DNA from: Salvia splendens
Lineage: Eukaryota > Streptophyta > Magnoliopsida > Lamiales > Lamiaceae
Assembly (NCBI RefSeq): GCF_004379255.2
Contig: NC_056041.1
Coordinates: 3,968,001 to 4,032,000 of the forward strand
DNA: 64,000 nt
Direction of reading: 5' to 3'
The position numbers and the translations under genes were made by a program. Positions 35,145 through 47,654 of the stretch are shown piece after piece; the first letter of the stretch is position 1, and every line of letters starts with the position of its first letter. Below the pieces are notes generated by a model. That model was not told the DNA's origin. It was given only the letters and a program-made list of their open reading frames with translations, and searched no databases.

Positions 35145-35873
35145 GAGGAAACATCTTTTTAGGTCCACAAATTTTGTCATAGTATCATTTTAGGTTCGTA
35201 AACTTTAAAAATATCATTTGAGATATTTTGAACTTTTTTCAGATGAAAATGCCCTTAAGGCCTTCAAAGGGCAATTTGCACAATTCTTTCGCCATTCATC
35301 TTGCGTCAAATACCTAGAGTCCAACAATTTTTTTTACTACTATTTAATTCAATTACCATCCAAATTGAATTTAAATATAATTAAAATTTACCGTAAAAAT
35401 AGTACTATGTGCTAATTTTTCAATTATTAGATGACCAATTATATAGAGATAGTGAATTGGAACTTGATACTTTATTTTAATTTTTCAATCTAAACTGCAT
35501 TTTAAGAACATACTGTAGTTGATTTGTGAATTATATTTAGTTTATTTGTCTTGAAGTAGATAGTTATTAATTTGGATGGTCACTCAGAGTATTATTTATA
35601 TAAATTTCAGAATGTAGATCAATTACCATCCAAATTGAATTTAATTAAAAAAATTTGCCGTTAAAAATTGTTGGACTATAGGCTTCTGGGGCAAGATGAG
35701 TGTGAAAGAATTGTCCATATTGCCATTTGAAGACGCATTTTCGTCCAGAAAAAGTTCAAAATACCTCAAATGATATTAACTTATAATTGACGGACTTAAA
35801 ATGATATTTTCAAAGTTCACAAACCTAAAATGATACTTTGGCAAAGTTCGTGTACCTAAAAAAATTTTCCCTC
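35145..35873. mobile_element. Mutator-like MITE with long inverted repeats and 9-bp TSD
   Basis: The 729-bp element is flanked by a perfect 9-bp duplication ATAATATTA (35136-35144 and 35874-35882). Its inverted repeats run for roughly 190 bp, starting GAGGAAACATCTTTTTAGGT and, on the other strand, GAGGGAAAATTTTTTTAGGT, with shared blocks GTATCATTTTAGGTT and ATTTTGAACTTTTT. A phrase TCAATTACCATCCAAATTG occurs twice in the interior. There is no ORF of note. It ends 102 bp before the PLGG1 start codon. Confidence 0.92.
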
Positions 35874-35975
35874 ATAATATTATAGCTGTTGGCGGTCCCA
35901 CCTAAGCAACGAACAAAACTGTTAATTTAAAAAGATAAAAATTCCCGGGAATAAACTGTCCACACAAATTGAAGA

Positions 35976-38302
35976 ATGTCACCTCTTCTCTTCCTCTTCC
36001 ACTCCCACGCCACTCTCCACACTTCACCTTCCACCGTGCCTGCAACTTCCTCCATTTCCGCATTCTCCACTCCCTCTCTTCTCCTCCCCAATCGCCACCG
36101 TTCTCTTTTCACACCATGCCAAAAATTCACAAAAGTCTCATCAAAGTCACTAGTAGCTTCCAGTTGCAGGAACGCCACTTTCTCGGAAAAATTGCGATCA
36201 AACCTAATTACTAAATCGAATTTCCCTCTAGCCGATCCAAACAAATCGCATCCCAAGAGAACTTCTGTGGTGAAATCTACAGGATCGGAAGGCGGATTGA
36301 CCTCGGCGACGACTCTCCAAAGCACGGTAACTGCGTCGATCGATCATGCCCTATTTTGATTTTTGACCTATATTTTGCTCTGATTAATGAATTGGATGCG
36401 ATTTACGATACGTTTTCTCTGTTTCAGGCTCTGAATCTGCTGCATTTGGCGGGTTCATTAGGAATCATTGTGGCCGTTGACAAGCTACTGAAGCAGGCGT
36501 TTGTTGCCGCCGCCATCAAATTCCCGAGTGCTTTGTTCGGAATGTTTTGCATATTCACAATTCTGATAGCTCTCGATTCCACCGTCCCTGCTGCGGCCAT
36601 TGGCTTGGTCAACTTCTTCCAGCCGGCGCTGCTCTTTATCCAGCGGTGGCTCCCGTTGTTCTATGTGCCGTCTTTGGTGGTCCTTCCCCTTGCCGTCAAA
36701 GATATTCCGGCTGCTTCTGGCCTTAAAATCATCTACATTATTGGTATATATAGGAATGTAACTTCCATTTCCATCCAAGATTGTAGATTGACATGTCTTG
36801 TTTGGTGTTAGTGGGTGTAATGTGTGTTTTTCTTACCCTAAATTTGGTTCAGCCGGAGGCTGGTTGGCATCGCTTTCGGTAGCAGGTTTCACGGCTATAG
36901 CAGTGAGGAAGTTGGTGAACACTGAAATGATACCAGCTGAGCCTATGGCTAAGCCTTCCCCCTTTTCGTCGCTTGAGCTTTTGGCTTGGAGTGGTGTATT
37001 TCTAGTATCTTTTGTGTCTGCATATCTTTATCCAACTATACTTGGAACGAATGCCAGGACGTGCTTGCCGTTCCTTTTGGCTTCCACAGTATTAGGCTAC
37101 ATTTTTGGTTCTGGGTAAGAAAGAGAACTAACACATTCTTGATTTTGCTCAAATTGTATCTTTCAATGTCATGTTTGCTTCAGGTTGCCAACAGGTGTGA
37201 AGAAGGTTTTCCATCCGATTATCTGCTGTTCCTTAGCTGCAGATCTTGCTGCATATGCTTATGGATACGTATCAAAATCTGGACTCGATCCTGTTCTAGG
37301 TATAAATCTAAATGATGATGAAATGTTATGCTGGAATTCCTATGATCCATTGACCATTGATGGTTATTTTGTTTGCTTATTGCTGTTTAATACTACTCTA
37401 TTAGTATATCGTGTATATGAGGGGCAAAAAAAATGAATATTGCAGGATACTATCTGACAAAGGTCTCATCGAATCCGGGTGCTGGTGACATTTTGATGGG
37501 ATTTCTTGGATCTGTTATTCTCTCATTTGCCTTCTCCATGTTCCAACAAAGGAAGGTAAATGCATGTTTTCCAATGTCTAGCCATTTATACGGAAGGAAT
37601 TAGCAGCTTTAGCATTCAATATCATAAACTGTAATTCAATCTGATCACACTGCAGCTGGTGAAGAGGCATGCTGCAGAGATATTGAGCTCTGTGATCCTC
37701 TCCACACTGTTTTCATTGTATTCAACGGCTTTCATTGGGCGTCTAATTGGTTTGGAACCATCATTGACACTATCAGTTCTACCCAGATGCATAACTGTGG
37801 CACTTGCTCTCAGCATTGTATCCTTCTTTGAAGGTTAGAAACTCAATTAATTGTACATTTTTACATCCCAATGTGATTTAGAATTCTGACAACTGCTTCC
37901 TTTTTTTCGTTTCAGGTGCCAATACATCTCTTACAGCAGCTGTTGTTGTAGTAACTGGACTAGTTGGGGCAAATTTTGCACAGACAGTACTCGACAAACT
38001 TGGATTCCGTGATCCTATTGCTCGTGGAATAGCAACTGCATCAAGGTATTCCAAAACCTTCATAGTAGTAGGCAACATACATGCAACTATAATGAGAAGT
38101 TAGTACTCTCTCTCCACCTCATCCTCTAACGTTTGGGTTTATGCTTTTCAGTGCACACGGACTGGGAACGGCTGCATTATCAGCTAAGGAACCCGAGGCT
38201 CTTCCATTTTGCGCAATTGCATATGCCCTAACCGGCATTTTTGGATCTGTGATCTGCTCCGTCCCAGCTGTCAGACAGAGCTTGCTGGCAATAATCGGCT
38301 GA
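35976..38302 (+). CDS. PLGG1: Plastidal glycolate/glycerate translocator 1 (LrgAB-type)
   Basis: Eight exons: 35976-36326, 36428-36743, 36853-37114, 37184-37299, 37446-37555, 37656-37833, 37916-38045, 38152-38302. They total 1614 nt, 537 aa, all GT-AG and in phase; Arabidopsis PLGG1 is about 510 aa. The product sits in the chloroplast inner envelope and exchanges photorespiratory glycolate for glycerate. Exon 1 is a Ser/Thr-rich, acid-poor chloroplast transit region. The rest is hydrophobic: an LrgA-like half (from ALNLLHLAGSLGI) and an LrgB-like half (from SSLELLAWSGVF), with the conserved LrgB sequence ATASSAHGLGTAA near the C-terminus. It converges with PRK (467 bp between stop codons). 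A Mutator-type MITE ends about 100 bp upstream of the ATG and may form part of its promoter. Confidence 0.95.
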
Positions 38303-38768
38303 AACTCTCTTGTAACTTGTCGAGTTTGGTCAAAATCGACCTTTTGATTTGGTGCTGTCTTGCTGAATTTTTAGCAGGATGAACAAAATCTTTCATTCAT
38401 TAGCCATTCAACCCTGTCATCAAAGTGTTTTCTTGTTTAGTTTTTTCTATCTTCACTTTCCATGATTTAGATATGTATGTAGATAGACATTCATCATTTT
38501 CAATAATCTTATTTTATGATTGATATGTAAAGAGCATGGCATTCTCAAATTATGTATGAAATGTGTTTATAATTATAAGATTCCTCCATTTGATATATGT
38601 GCAAGTCGTTTCTCTATGTTACAAATCTCCACAGAGTTTCAACTCATAAAATAAATACAAAATAGACAACAACACCTCATTCGACGAGGAACAATACCAA
38701 TTCCCCCCAACACCAACGCGCTAACAGTGGGAAAATTCTAAGCATAGATAGATAGAGCACTCAACTCA
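38303..38768. other. Shared 3' region between PLGG1 and PRK
   Basis: The two genes are tail to tail here, so both 3' UTRs and polyadenylation sites must fit in 466 bp. I see no further gene or repeat. Confidence 0.6.
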
Positions 38769-41172
38769 TCATGCCTTGGCAGCTTCGAGGGTAGCAGCCG
38801 TCCTGCTCGCCACAATCTGCTCGTAGAGGTCTCTGATCTTCAACCCAACGATGGTCTGGAACAGCCCTGTTCCATTGTTGCTCCCAGGGAAATCTGAATG
38901 CTTCAGCATCTGCTGAGTCACTTCTCCGTAGAACTTAGTCGAAAGGTTGCTCAAATGGCTCTCCACATAGATCAGCTCATCTAGTCTGTCAAACTGCCCA
39001 TCCATTTCCAGTACAGAAACCTGCAAGGTTTAACAGAAATATAAGTTTTTTTATTAAAAAATGGTAAGGGGTGCTGAAGCCCCCTATCACTCCTGTATAA
39101 AATGGTAGAAGATGAAACATGATTCTTACCTCTTGGCCGTAGTAAGTGTCGGGGCCGTAGGAGAATTTGATGCCGGGGTAGGAGCAAGTGAGCTTCCTTC
39201 CACATGGTATCCAAGAAATGGTGGAGCCTTCATCAAAGAGGTAGACAGGGTTGAAGAACTTGACACCTTCCTTCATGATCAGTCTCACTCTCAAAACCTT
39301 GCCCTCGTTGTCATCCGGGATCAGCTGAGTTGGCAACACTTCGATCACAGCGTCCGCGTATTGCTTCTGTGGATCTGCATTGTTGAAAACAAGTTCATCA
39401 CCGGTTCACTAAGTGTTGTGTTGTGAGTTTTTGAAGATGCAGAGGAAGGAGAGTGTAGTTACCGATGTAAGCATCAAAGTCGGGTTTTCGGGCTTCAATA
39501 CTGGCCTTGATGCTCTCAAGACTGTGCCCTCTTTCAGCCATGTCCCTCTGCATTGTTCAAAATGTTTGATGATCAGATGTTTCCTACTCTTTTCAGTTTT
39601 CAATAACTACCACATTTAGTGATTTTACTTGTAAGCATATTATTTGTCGATTCCAATTAAAAATTATGAACTCTTGCTTATTTGAACAGGGAATTTACCT
39701 GAATTTTCCATGCGAATTTGACTTCGTTGCTGATGTCCAGATAAATACTGAAGTCCAAGAGGTCTCTAACACGTTCATCGTACCTTCACATTTAACATAA
39801 AACTAAATTTAGAAATAATTCATCTTTAAACTTAAAACTTCACTCTTTCTCAGACAGTAAATCTCACCATTAAATATCTCATTTCACTCATACTTGTATA
39901 CGGAGTACCTATTTTTGGTAAATGAACCTCATATCCCACTAATTCACTTGACTCGCATTTTACTACTCATAAAACTAGTTTTTATTTGTCCGAGATGGAC
40001 TTCAGATTAAATGAATTTCACATTCCACTAATTCGTCCACCTCACATTTTATTATAAAACTAACATTTCATACGTCCGAGATGGATTTATATTAAATATC
40101 TCACTTTTACTTGTCACGAATTTTAAGAAATGTAAAAGACAGTCAATAAAAAAGTTAGTGGATTATTGATATTACGTTTATATATTAATATAATAAAATA
40201 TAACTGAAATATAAAGTTTAATTACTAAAATAATAATACTACTTAAAATTGAATCACATATTTAACGATAAACATCTTAAAATAGCAATATAAGATATTT
40301 AACGAGAGACTAAAAGAGTATAAGTACGAATTACTCCTACTATATTTCACTGTCCATTCATTTTCCTTTCATATTTATTTATTAGTAAAACTTATGCAGA
40401 GGCAAATAATGAGATTTAATTAGGGAGGTATTCACGGAATCCTTAATGATAAGGACTGCATGGCCCTTAAGTTGACGCATGGGTCACAATCAGACAAAAA
40501 TCTGAATCCCTCAACCATAGAATTATGGATAATATATCAATCACACTTTGATCATCTACACAAAACATCCAAATATTAATTCAGTTTTCACCAAATCCTT
40601 CTCCTCAAGAATCAACCATGCAAACACAATAAGAAATCTTACATTGGGTGTAGACCTTCGATAACAAGGATCTTGGGAGGCTTGATGAGCTCCGGCGGGT
40701 CCAACAGACCACTGACGTGGTTGTAAATAGGCTTATCAACGGCGGTTCCATCTTTCAAAGCCTTCACCTGCTCGTACATGAGATCAAAGTCATTAGCTTT
40801 CGGGTCCAGTGCGGTCACTCCCTTCTCCTTCCTTCCGGTTCTGTCCAGTGAGTGGTAGTCGTCCAAGCATATCACCGTCGTCGTGTCGCTTATCAGCGTG
40901 TTCGAGTCCGGGTTCCCGCCCCTGGGAGGCTCAGCCGCGCCTCCGAACACGGAGGTCAGCCGCCGCATGAAGGTGGACTTGCCGCAGCCGGAGTCGGCGG
41001 CAAGGCCGATCACCACCGTCTTGTCCTCGGCGGAGCATGATATCTGTTTGTAGCTTCTGGTCAGGTTGGCTTTCTTGGTTGTGGTGAAGAAGAGTATGTG
41101 CTTTTGGGAGAAGGGTTTTGATGGTGTGGAGAAGTTGAGGGATTGGACTGTGTACACTGTGGAGACTGCCAT
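38769..41172 (-). CDS. PRK: Phosphoribulokinase, chloroplast Calvin-cycle enzyme
   Basis: Five exons: 41172-40643, 39783-39699, 39547-39463, 39374-39130, 39020-38769. They total 1197 nt, 398 aa, in phase. PRK phosphorylates ribulose-5-phosphate with ATP to ribulose-1,5-bisphosphate in the stroma. Residues 1 to about 47 form a transit peptide. The ATP-binding P-loop is GLAADSGCGKST (about 56-67). The four redox cysteines are all present: Cys63 and Cys102, 39 residues apart like mature Cys16/Cys55, and the C-terminal pair PCGRKLTC (291 and 297). Thioredoxin regulation and docking to CP12/GAPDH are therefore expected. Intron 1 is long (about 860 bp) and repeat-bearing. A perfect G-box lies about 410 bp upstream of the ATG. 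Confidence 0.98.
39922..40105. repeat. Imperfect tandem repeat in PRK intron 1
   Basis: Two units of about 85-90 bp share the order CCCACTAATTC, CATTTTA, ATAAAACTA, and GTCCGAGATGGA. They resemble the interior of a decayed MITE, but no terminal inverted repeats are visible. Confidence 0.5.
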
Positions 41173-42457
41173 TGCTGCTTCTCCTCACTTTTTCTCTCTC
41201 CCTCTATTGGTTTACTATGTGTGTGTATTAAAAATATGGATTTTTCTTTTTCTTTTGTGAGGATAGAAAAAAATGAGAGATGTAGGAAGAAGATGGTGTG
41301 TGGTTAGAGTATAACTGATGAAAGTGTTTTAGGATAGGAGGCTGTTTTTGGTGTGATATGTCACTGTTTAGAGGGGTTTCTGTGACTACCCCTTGGTTTC
41401 GAGGTGATTTTGAGGTGGGAGTGGGACAATTGTCGTTTCTCTTAGGGTGTTTTTGTCAATTCAACCTTACTGAACATTTTCTTTCAAAATGTATAAATGA
41501 AATTATGTTTTTTTTTTAATATTTGTGATAAATGTAGGAATGGAGAAGGGTGGTGGTGATATCTTGAAGTTCGGATATTTGGGTGCCACGTGGCAATGAG
41601 ATGATTGGCTGCTAAGAGATTAGGGGTGTGAGGATATGGAGAGGAGAGTATGTTTGGACATTTTATGTTGAACTTTCAACACTGCTTTTATAGAATAAAA
41701 ATGGATTATTAGAAATTTAAAGATGTTTCTCATCTAACAAATTATCAAAAAATTGAGTTATTTCAATCAAGAGTCACGTGTTGAAGTGTTTTGTTATAGA
41801 TGTCCAAATTGATTCCGTGAAAATGATCTACTAATATAGAACTCATTCCAAATATTGATATGTTCACAAGTGATTGAAAGAGTATAGGAAGATGTCATGG
41901 GAGAAAGGAATGCTCAACTGAAATCTACCAACAAAATTCTACTCCGTAATAAAGAATATAGAATGATGGCATTGGACATTGGTAGAAACTCTAAAACGAA
42001 GTAGGACCTCGGAACAAGACCTTTTTACTTCATGTCAAAAAAGAACAAAAAAAAAATTCGATTGAGAACAAATATTGAGGCAGTTAAAAAGGAATAAATT
42101 TATAGACATGACACATTTCAATAGTGAATAATGCAACTAATGATACAATCATACAACTTCACGATAGATAACTCCAAAGCCATGCTGGACATGAAATCAA
42201 CTTAAAACAGTTGTCTTACTCCATACTAAAAGAAATAAGATCTTAAGATATAGTAGTAGTACTTTGTAGTATCCACTTACAAATGAACATAAAAAATTGA
42301 AGTGATGCAGGTCTGATGAGTAGATAACACAGATGTTTCCACATATTATAGAAGTGGCCGAATCAACGAGGAAGTCCATCGATGGGAAATAAATCTATAT
42401 ACTTGCGGGCACAACCAAAAAGGGCTACCACTCTCAGTCTCAAATGCCTCCTATGTA
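41173..42457. other. PRK promoter and SCAMP 3' flank
   Basis: PRK reads away from this region and SCAMP reads into it, so its left part is PRK promoter and its right part SCAMP 3' flank. Besides the G-box I see no feature; the stretch 41700-42400 is AT-rich and non-coding. Confidence 0.5.
41585..41594. promoter_or_regulatory. G-box (GCCACGTGGC) upstream of PRK
   Basis: A perfect 10-bp palindrome with a CACGTG core, followed by ATGATTGG (a CCAAT box on the opposite, sense strand). G-boxes bind bZIP and bHLH factors and are common in promoters of light-induced photosynthesis genes. Use in PRK regulation is inferred from position only. Confidence 0.5.
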
Positions 42458-45400
42458 TCATTTGTTTCCCCTGAAATATGTATATACTTTCTGCAAGGGC
42501 GAGTAGAGAGAGATCAACAAGTAGTACAATCCTGCTTTAAGCTATCAATCTTATCTTATATCATCAATCAAACCAAAAGCACCCAAAATATATGTTCCCC
42601 TCCCTATTAACAGCTGGCTTTGTGGTAGAAAAATAATCACACTAGAATGTAAGATTCGCATGAAACATCTATATTTGCTGCTGAACCTATTTTTATATAT
42701 GCTGGAGTTCTCAAAGTAAGATGTATCCATGAGTCTAACCTGGAGTACCCATAAGCTCAGCAGTGATTCCAAGCAAAAGAATGCAAATCCAATCAGGTAA
42801 AAGATCTGCAACAGAATGGATGATTAAATCATTTGGACTGTGTAACGTGAAAAGATACACAATGGCCATTAAGTGAAATAAGAAAGCAGAGAAGCTAGGA
42901 ACAAAACAATAAAAGAGAGGCAGACCCATAAATACAGTTACATAAGATTCTTTTCAACAGGTCACGAGAAAATTTATTGCGGATACGACATTGAATTGAT
43001 TTTTTTCATCATACATCTCAACCTTCCTCATCTTCAACCAATAAGAAACTAGTTTGGGAAAGCACAAAGTATAAGAAAATTTGATTCCTAAAGCAAATGC
43101 ATGCAAAGTGGAGGGTAATAAGTACAAGACTTTTTCCTTCACTTGCTTATGCAACATATCCAAAGAAATCCTACCATACTAATGTCAGAGACAATCATAA
43201 ACAGGAATTAAGTCTGTCCAAAATTAACTAAGTTGTCAAAGTAGCACATGTACACTAAGGTTCAATATAACACCTATGGGAATTCAGAAAACAGTAAGAT
43301 GTCACAGGTTAAGTAACAAAGGAAAACTCACCCCAACAATGACATGGTCAGAGAAGACATCAACAGCTGCAAGTATGCCACTGAGAGAGAATAAAAACAA
43401 ATAATATGTGTCATAATACAAGGCTGTGTGATATCATTATCCACACTGAAGCATAACAAGTTTGCAAACATGCTATACTAAACTCTGCTTCAGAGAAAAG
43501 ATTTTAATGAAAAATGAAATTGCTCACGTTAATGATTGTCCATGAAAGACGATTGGAGGTGCAATTGCAGCCAAAATGCAAAACCCAATGTGAAGCTGCA
43601 ATGCAATGAATTCAGAGATTATCAATATGGACAATCTACCATCATATATACATAATATCAAGGCTGAAACATCCAAACGTACCATATAGAACATGAAAAA
43701 CCACCCAAACTTCAGTGCACTATCAGTCCTGAGGATAAGAACCAGAAGCATAACAAGAAAAATTAATCCCAACATGTTATAAGTCTGCAGAGAATGAGAG
43801 ATAGATAAAAAGCAGATCTCAAGTACCTCATTGCACGATATAAAGGCCTGTACCACAGCACATATGAGAAGGGGCATCCCATTAGGGCATAGATTATGGC
43901 AAGGAAAAAGATTTTGACTCCTACAGACAGTAAATGGCATTTTTTTAATTGGACCATAAACTTCAAATTGGCAACCACCAAAATTATAGCACGCAATCAG
44001 ACACTTACCACCACCCTTTATCCAGCAAATGGTGACTGCAATGACATTGAATACAAGGCAAAGTACAATACCTGTAACAAAATTGTACAAAGATAAGGTA
44101 ATTGCTCCAGAAAAAAAATCAGAGTCTTAATCAAACAATATAGGTGACGGAATACCATTGAGCTGATTAATCTAATTTTAGTAAACATGAAACTAAATGT
44201 GAGCAAGCTACACAAGCCAAAGGCATACTGATTCCCGTAGCTCAAGTTTGTTACAGAAAAGCACTTGGTCGATTTGAAACAACATTATAATTCAATTATT
44301 TCAAAAAATTAAACCAAACTATTCAGTATTGCATCTTTGGGAAAGATAGTTCCATCAGGACAAACTTCAAATGCTCAAACATCAAAATCACAAGTCACTA
44401 AGTCAGAATCTAGTTAAAAAGCAACAGATTGTGCAGTTTTACCAAACTATGGGCAAGGTTATAAGTTGCACCAATACCACACTTTAATAGAATGTGTCAT
44501 TTGATGGCAATTGACAAGAAGAGCATACCCACCTAACCAACTTGCAAAAGCCAGATACTGTAACTTCTGAGCATGAACTGGTATCTCATTGGCTATATCA
44601 TGATGAATAATGGGAAAAAATGGAGGCCAGTTTCTATCATCCACAGGAATGTTGGCTGAATGAAAGTGTTGTTAAATGAAACAGAAACAAAAGAACAAAA
44701 AAAAATAACAAGCTTGTTAGCCTTGGTCTCATAAAATTACCACTTGAAACAGCATCTTCTCTCCGTTTAATTTCCTGCAGGACAGAAGACAATACGTATT
44801 TTTAGCTTGCCACAAAAATATGACAGCACAAAAAACACCAAGAATAAAGAGCTCAAGCCAATGATTTTCGCAGATTATAAGTCATCTAGTACAAGAAATA
44901 AAGACTATGAACAAAATTATAATCTTTATAATTCATAATTATGTACATGGCTACATCAGTTAAATGAGTACTCATCATGAATTGTCAGTTTAGTTCATTT
45001 CTCTTTTTGCAAAAGACGGATCAAGAGTGGGATAGTCAGAATTTAATATTGCATAAGATCAGATGTAATGCAGATAGAATACAACCACATGTTAAAATCC
45101 TAAAAGCCAGACTGTGCACGCTAAAATGAACACCTTATTTTGGAATGAAAAGATCAGATGGATTTTGAACATTTGGAATCATCCTGCTGTAATATAACCT
45201 TAAGTCCTTAACTAAACTCACCCTCTCTCTTTTATTTAAATCTGCTTCCCATGTGGAAAGTTCTTTCTCCTTTTTCTTTGGATCCTGAAATTTTATGCAG
45301 CGGAGTTATGATTAAAAAAAATTAAAATGACAGTGAGGACATGGGTACAAGTAGGCTTCTAAAAAAAGATTACATTTGTAGTCTCTAATGGTATATCTAC

Positions 45401-46542
45401 AGTGGCATCATGTTTCTGACCAAAACCGAGTGTACTCGCAACCACTTTGGGAATGCGAGGCTTTGACTTGCCACCATTCTGGAGAACAAATAAACAGCAT
45501 ATTAGTTGGTACTTGGTAGAACAACATGGATAACTGGAGCAGTTTCTCATAAGTATCAATAAAATTCAAATCAACCACGAGAGGCATATAATTTCATGGT
45601 ATGCTTAGTTTAAGTGAGACATTATTAAGCTTATGTATATATAGGAATTAAATAAATGGAAAATATGTCATACCAGTGAACTACAACATCATTCTTCCCA
45701 TTTCACATCATAAGAATATCATAAATGCAGTCAACAGAAACCTGCTTTTTGCCATGATGGTCTAGTCTTTTCCTCTGTATCTTAGGAAAAAAGGTTTAAA
45801 AATTTTACTAGTGATAAGTGATTAAGTATTGAGATATGGTAGGGGGCGAAGATGTTTCCAGCCATTTTAAACATACTTAATTTTAGAAAATTCAGAGGGG
45901 CGAACAAGATGCAAAGAGTTGTATTAAGAATTCAGATGCATTAGTAGGCGAGGGTGTTTCCAGACATACAAGTGAACGGAAGCTTCAAATGCAGTGCCAC
46001 ATCACATGCTACCTTACACTAACATTTTACTACTACTACTATAGTAAAAATACAAGAATGCACAGACACAAACACATTCACTAACTTTTAGCCGTTCCAA
46101 TTACTGTACTACATAGTACTACTATTAAGCAAAATAATAAGGATAAATTTGTTACACGTCTTTGGCTATAATAATAAGGATAAATCCCTAATTGATTTGC
46201 AATTGGTTATATAGATATAATAATAAAAAAACAGCATTCATATTTCCCAAGCCAAGGAGAGATCTAACACCCAAAATAGCACCCATACACTCAATTCGTT
46301 TCAAAATTGAAACCCAGCCCCAAATTTAACCGAACGAACATAGCCGTAGGTCTCGGATCTGAAGCGAATCACAACTTCCCACAAACACCAGAAACAGCAA
46401 CATTGACGAAATTAACCACGAAAATCACGAATGTAATGTTATATTTAGGCAGATCTGAATAATTTGAAAATGCGGTTACCGAAAATGGATTGACTTCAGG
46501 TTCTTCCTCGTCAAAGGGATTGGGATCGTTTCCTCGATTCAT
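42458..46542 (-). CDS. Secretory carrier-associated membrane protein (SCAMP)
   Basis: Twelve exons: 46542-46480, 45478-45374, 45284-45222, 44774-44741, 44655-44533, 44071-44009, 43920-43827, 43728-43683, 43595-43528, 43380-43332, 42805-42740, 42490-42458. They total 807 nt, 268 aa, all in phase. SCAMPs are four-pass proteins of the trans-Golgi network, endosomes and plasma membrane that act in vesicle traffic. The N-terminus has two NPF motifs ([13 protein letters not shown]), which bind EH-domain proteins, then a charged coiled-coil stretch. The core shows [12 protein letters not shown], four hydrophobic segments and the signature [20 protein letters not shown]. The C-terminus is a short basic tail ending FRGNK. 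The frame is open upstream of the ATG, but no earlier ATG is present. A tandem retroelement starts 50 bp upstream. Confidence 0.95.
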
Positions 46543-46591
46543 CGCCGCCAACTATTCGGTAACAGAGTAGTAAAATGCGGGTAAAGCTATG

Positions 46592-47281
46592 TGATGGAGT
46601 ACGTACTAAACAAGCCCAACAGCAGTAAAGCCCATCAGCCTAAAGCCCAAGAAAGAGTATCAGTTCGGCATGACTAAAGAGTATCAGTCCGGCATGACTA
46701 AAGAGTTCAGTTCGGCACAATCGAAGAGTTCGGCCCCAGCCTACAGCTCGGTAAAAGCCAACCAATCAAACTCTGCTCTCAGGTCGGCATCAAGCTCTAC
46801 TCTCAGATCGGCAAAAGCTGCTCGGCCATAATTCAGCAGTTCGGTCTCAGTATTCGACCGAACTAGGAGATAGTGGACTCATGCAGGATTTCCACCTCCA
46901 CCACCCACGATCTATTTAGTGGTGTCAAGTAGTCATTAACTCATGCAGGATAGTGGACCCATGCAAGATCGCCACGATCTCCACGACATCCACTACCTAG
47001 TAAATGGCTGCATGCCACGATCTAGGTTCAATGTATAAATAGAACCTAGATCAGATAGATAGGGTAAGTTAAAAAATAGACTCTCTCGCTTTCTAGAGAC
47101 CAAATACAAAATAGCAAGTCTGTATTGTAAGCTGTAAGAAAACAGATCAAGCAATACAACTCTGCCCTCATTTCTTCCCGTGGACGTAGATTTACCTCAG
47201 TAAATCGAACCACGTAAAATCTCTGTGTCGTGATCTGCATCTTCCTGCATTCATCACCATCAAAAATTCGTCGATTCATCA
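46592..47281 (+). repeat. LTR 1 of the tandem retroelement
   Basis: The 690-bp LTR lies between target duplication CTATG and the primer-binding site. A TATAAATA at 47034-47041 is the likely core promoter, reading away from SCAMP. Short TTCGGCATGACTAAAGAG-type phrases repeat near its start. Confidence 0.93.
47034..47041 (+). promoter_or_regulatory. TATA box in LTR 1
   Basis: TATAAATA lies about 240 bp before the LTR end, the expected place for the promoter at the U3/R boundary. The same sequence recurs 1,426 and 2,852 bp downstream in LTRs 2 and 3. Confidence 0.6.
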
Positions 47282-47357
47282 CTGGCGCCGTCTGTGGGAA
47301 ACAGAGAACCAAATTTGTGATAAAGCGAATTTTTGACCCTTTTTCCACCCCAAAAAA

Positions 47358-47498
47358 ATGCATACCAGATCACATACCACCCGTAATACCGTTCGTGATC
47401 ACCGTGAGGAAACTAGTCCAGCTCGCAGGTCTGAAAAACGGCCTCGGGAGACATCTACCTCCGGTTCTCACGAAGGAGGAACAAGCCAACGATTGTGA
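47358..47498 (+). pseudogene. Truncated Gag N-terminus, internal region 1
   Basis: A 46-codon ORF starts MHTRSHTTRNTVRD and ends GGTSQRL just before a stop. The short Arg/Ser-rich start after the primer-binding site resembles the beginning of Gag in plant Ty3/gypsy elements. Nothing else of Gag-Pol follows, only tandem repeats. Confidence 0.5.
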
Positions 47499-47654
47499 GT
47501 CAAAGCTTCTACAGAAGATACAAGACCACAATTCAGCTTAAACAAGCAGTTCGTCTGAAACGAGCTGCAATAAGCCAACGATTGTGAAGTCCAAGCTTCT
47601 AAAGAGGATACAAGACCACAATTCGGCTTAAAAATCAAGCACTTCGTCTGAAAC

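Noticed and set aside
47046..47363. 105-codon minus-strand ORF seen in LTR copies (also 48472-48789, shorter at 49898-50134)
   Set aside because: Lies across the LTR/internal boundary and PBS on the antisense strand; repeated only because the LTR is repeated.
47230..47541. 103-codon plus-strand ORF across LTR, PBS and Gag start
   Set aside because: Starts inside the LTR before the PBS and is in a different frame from the Gag-like ATG at 47358; unlikely to be a product.
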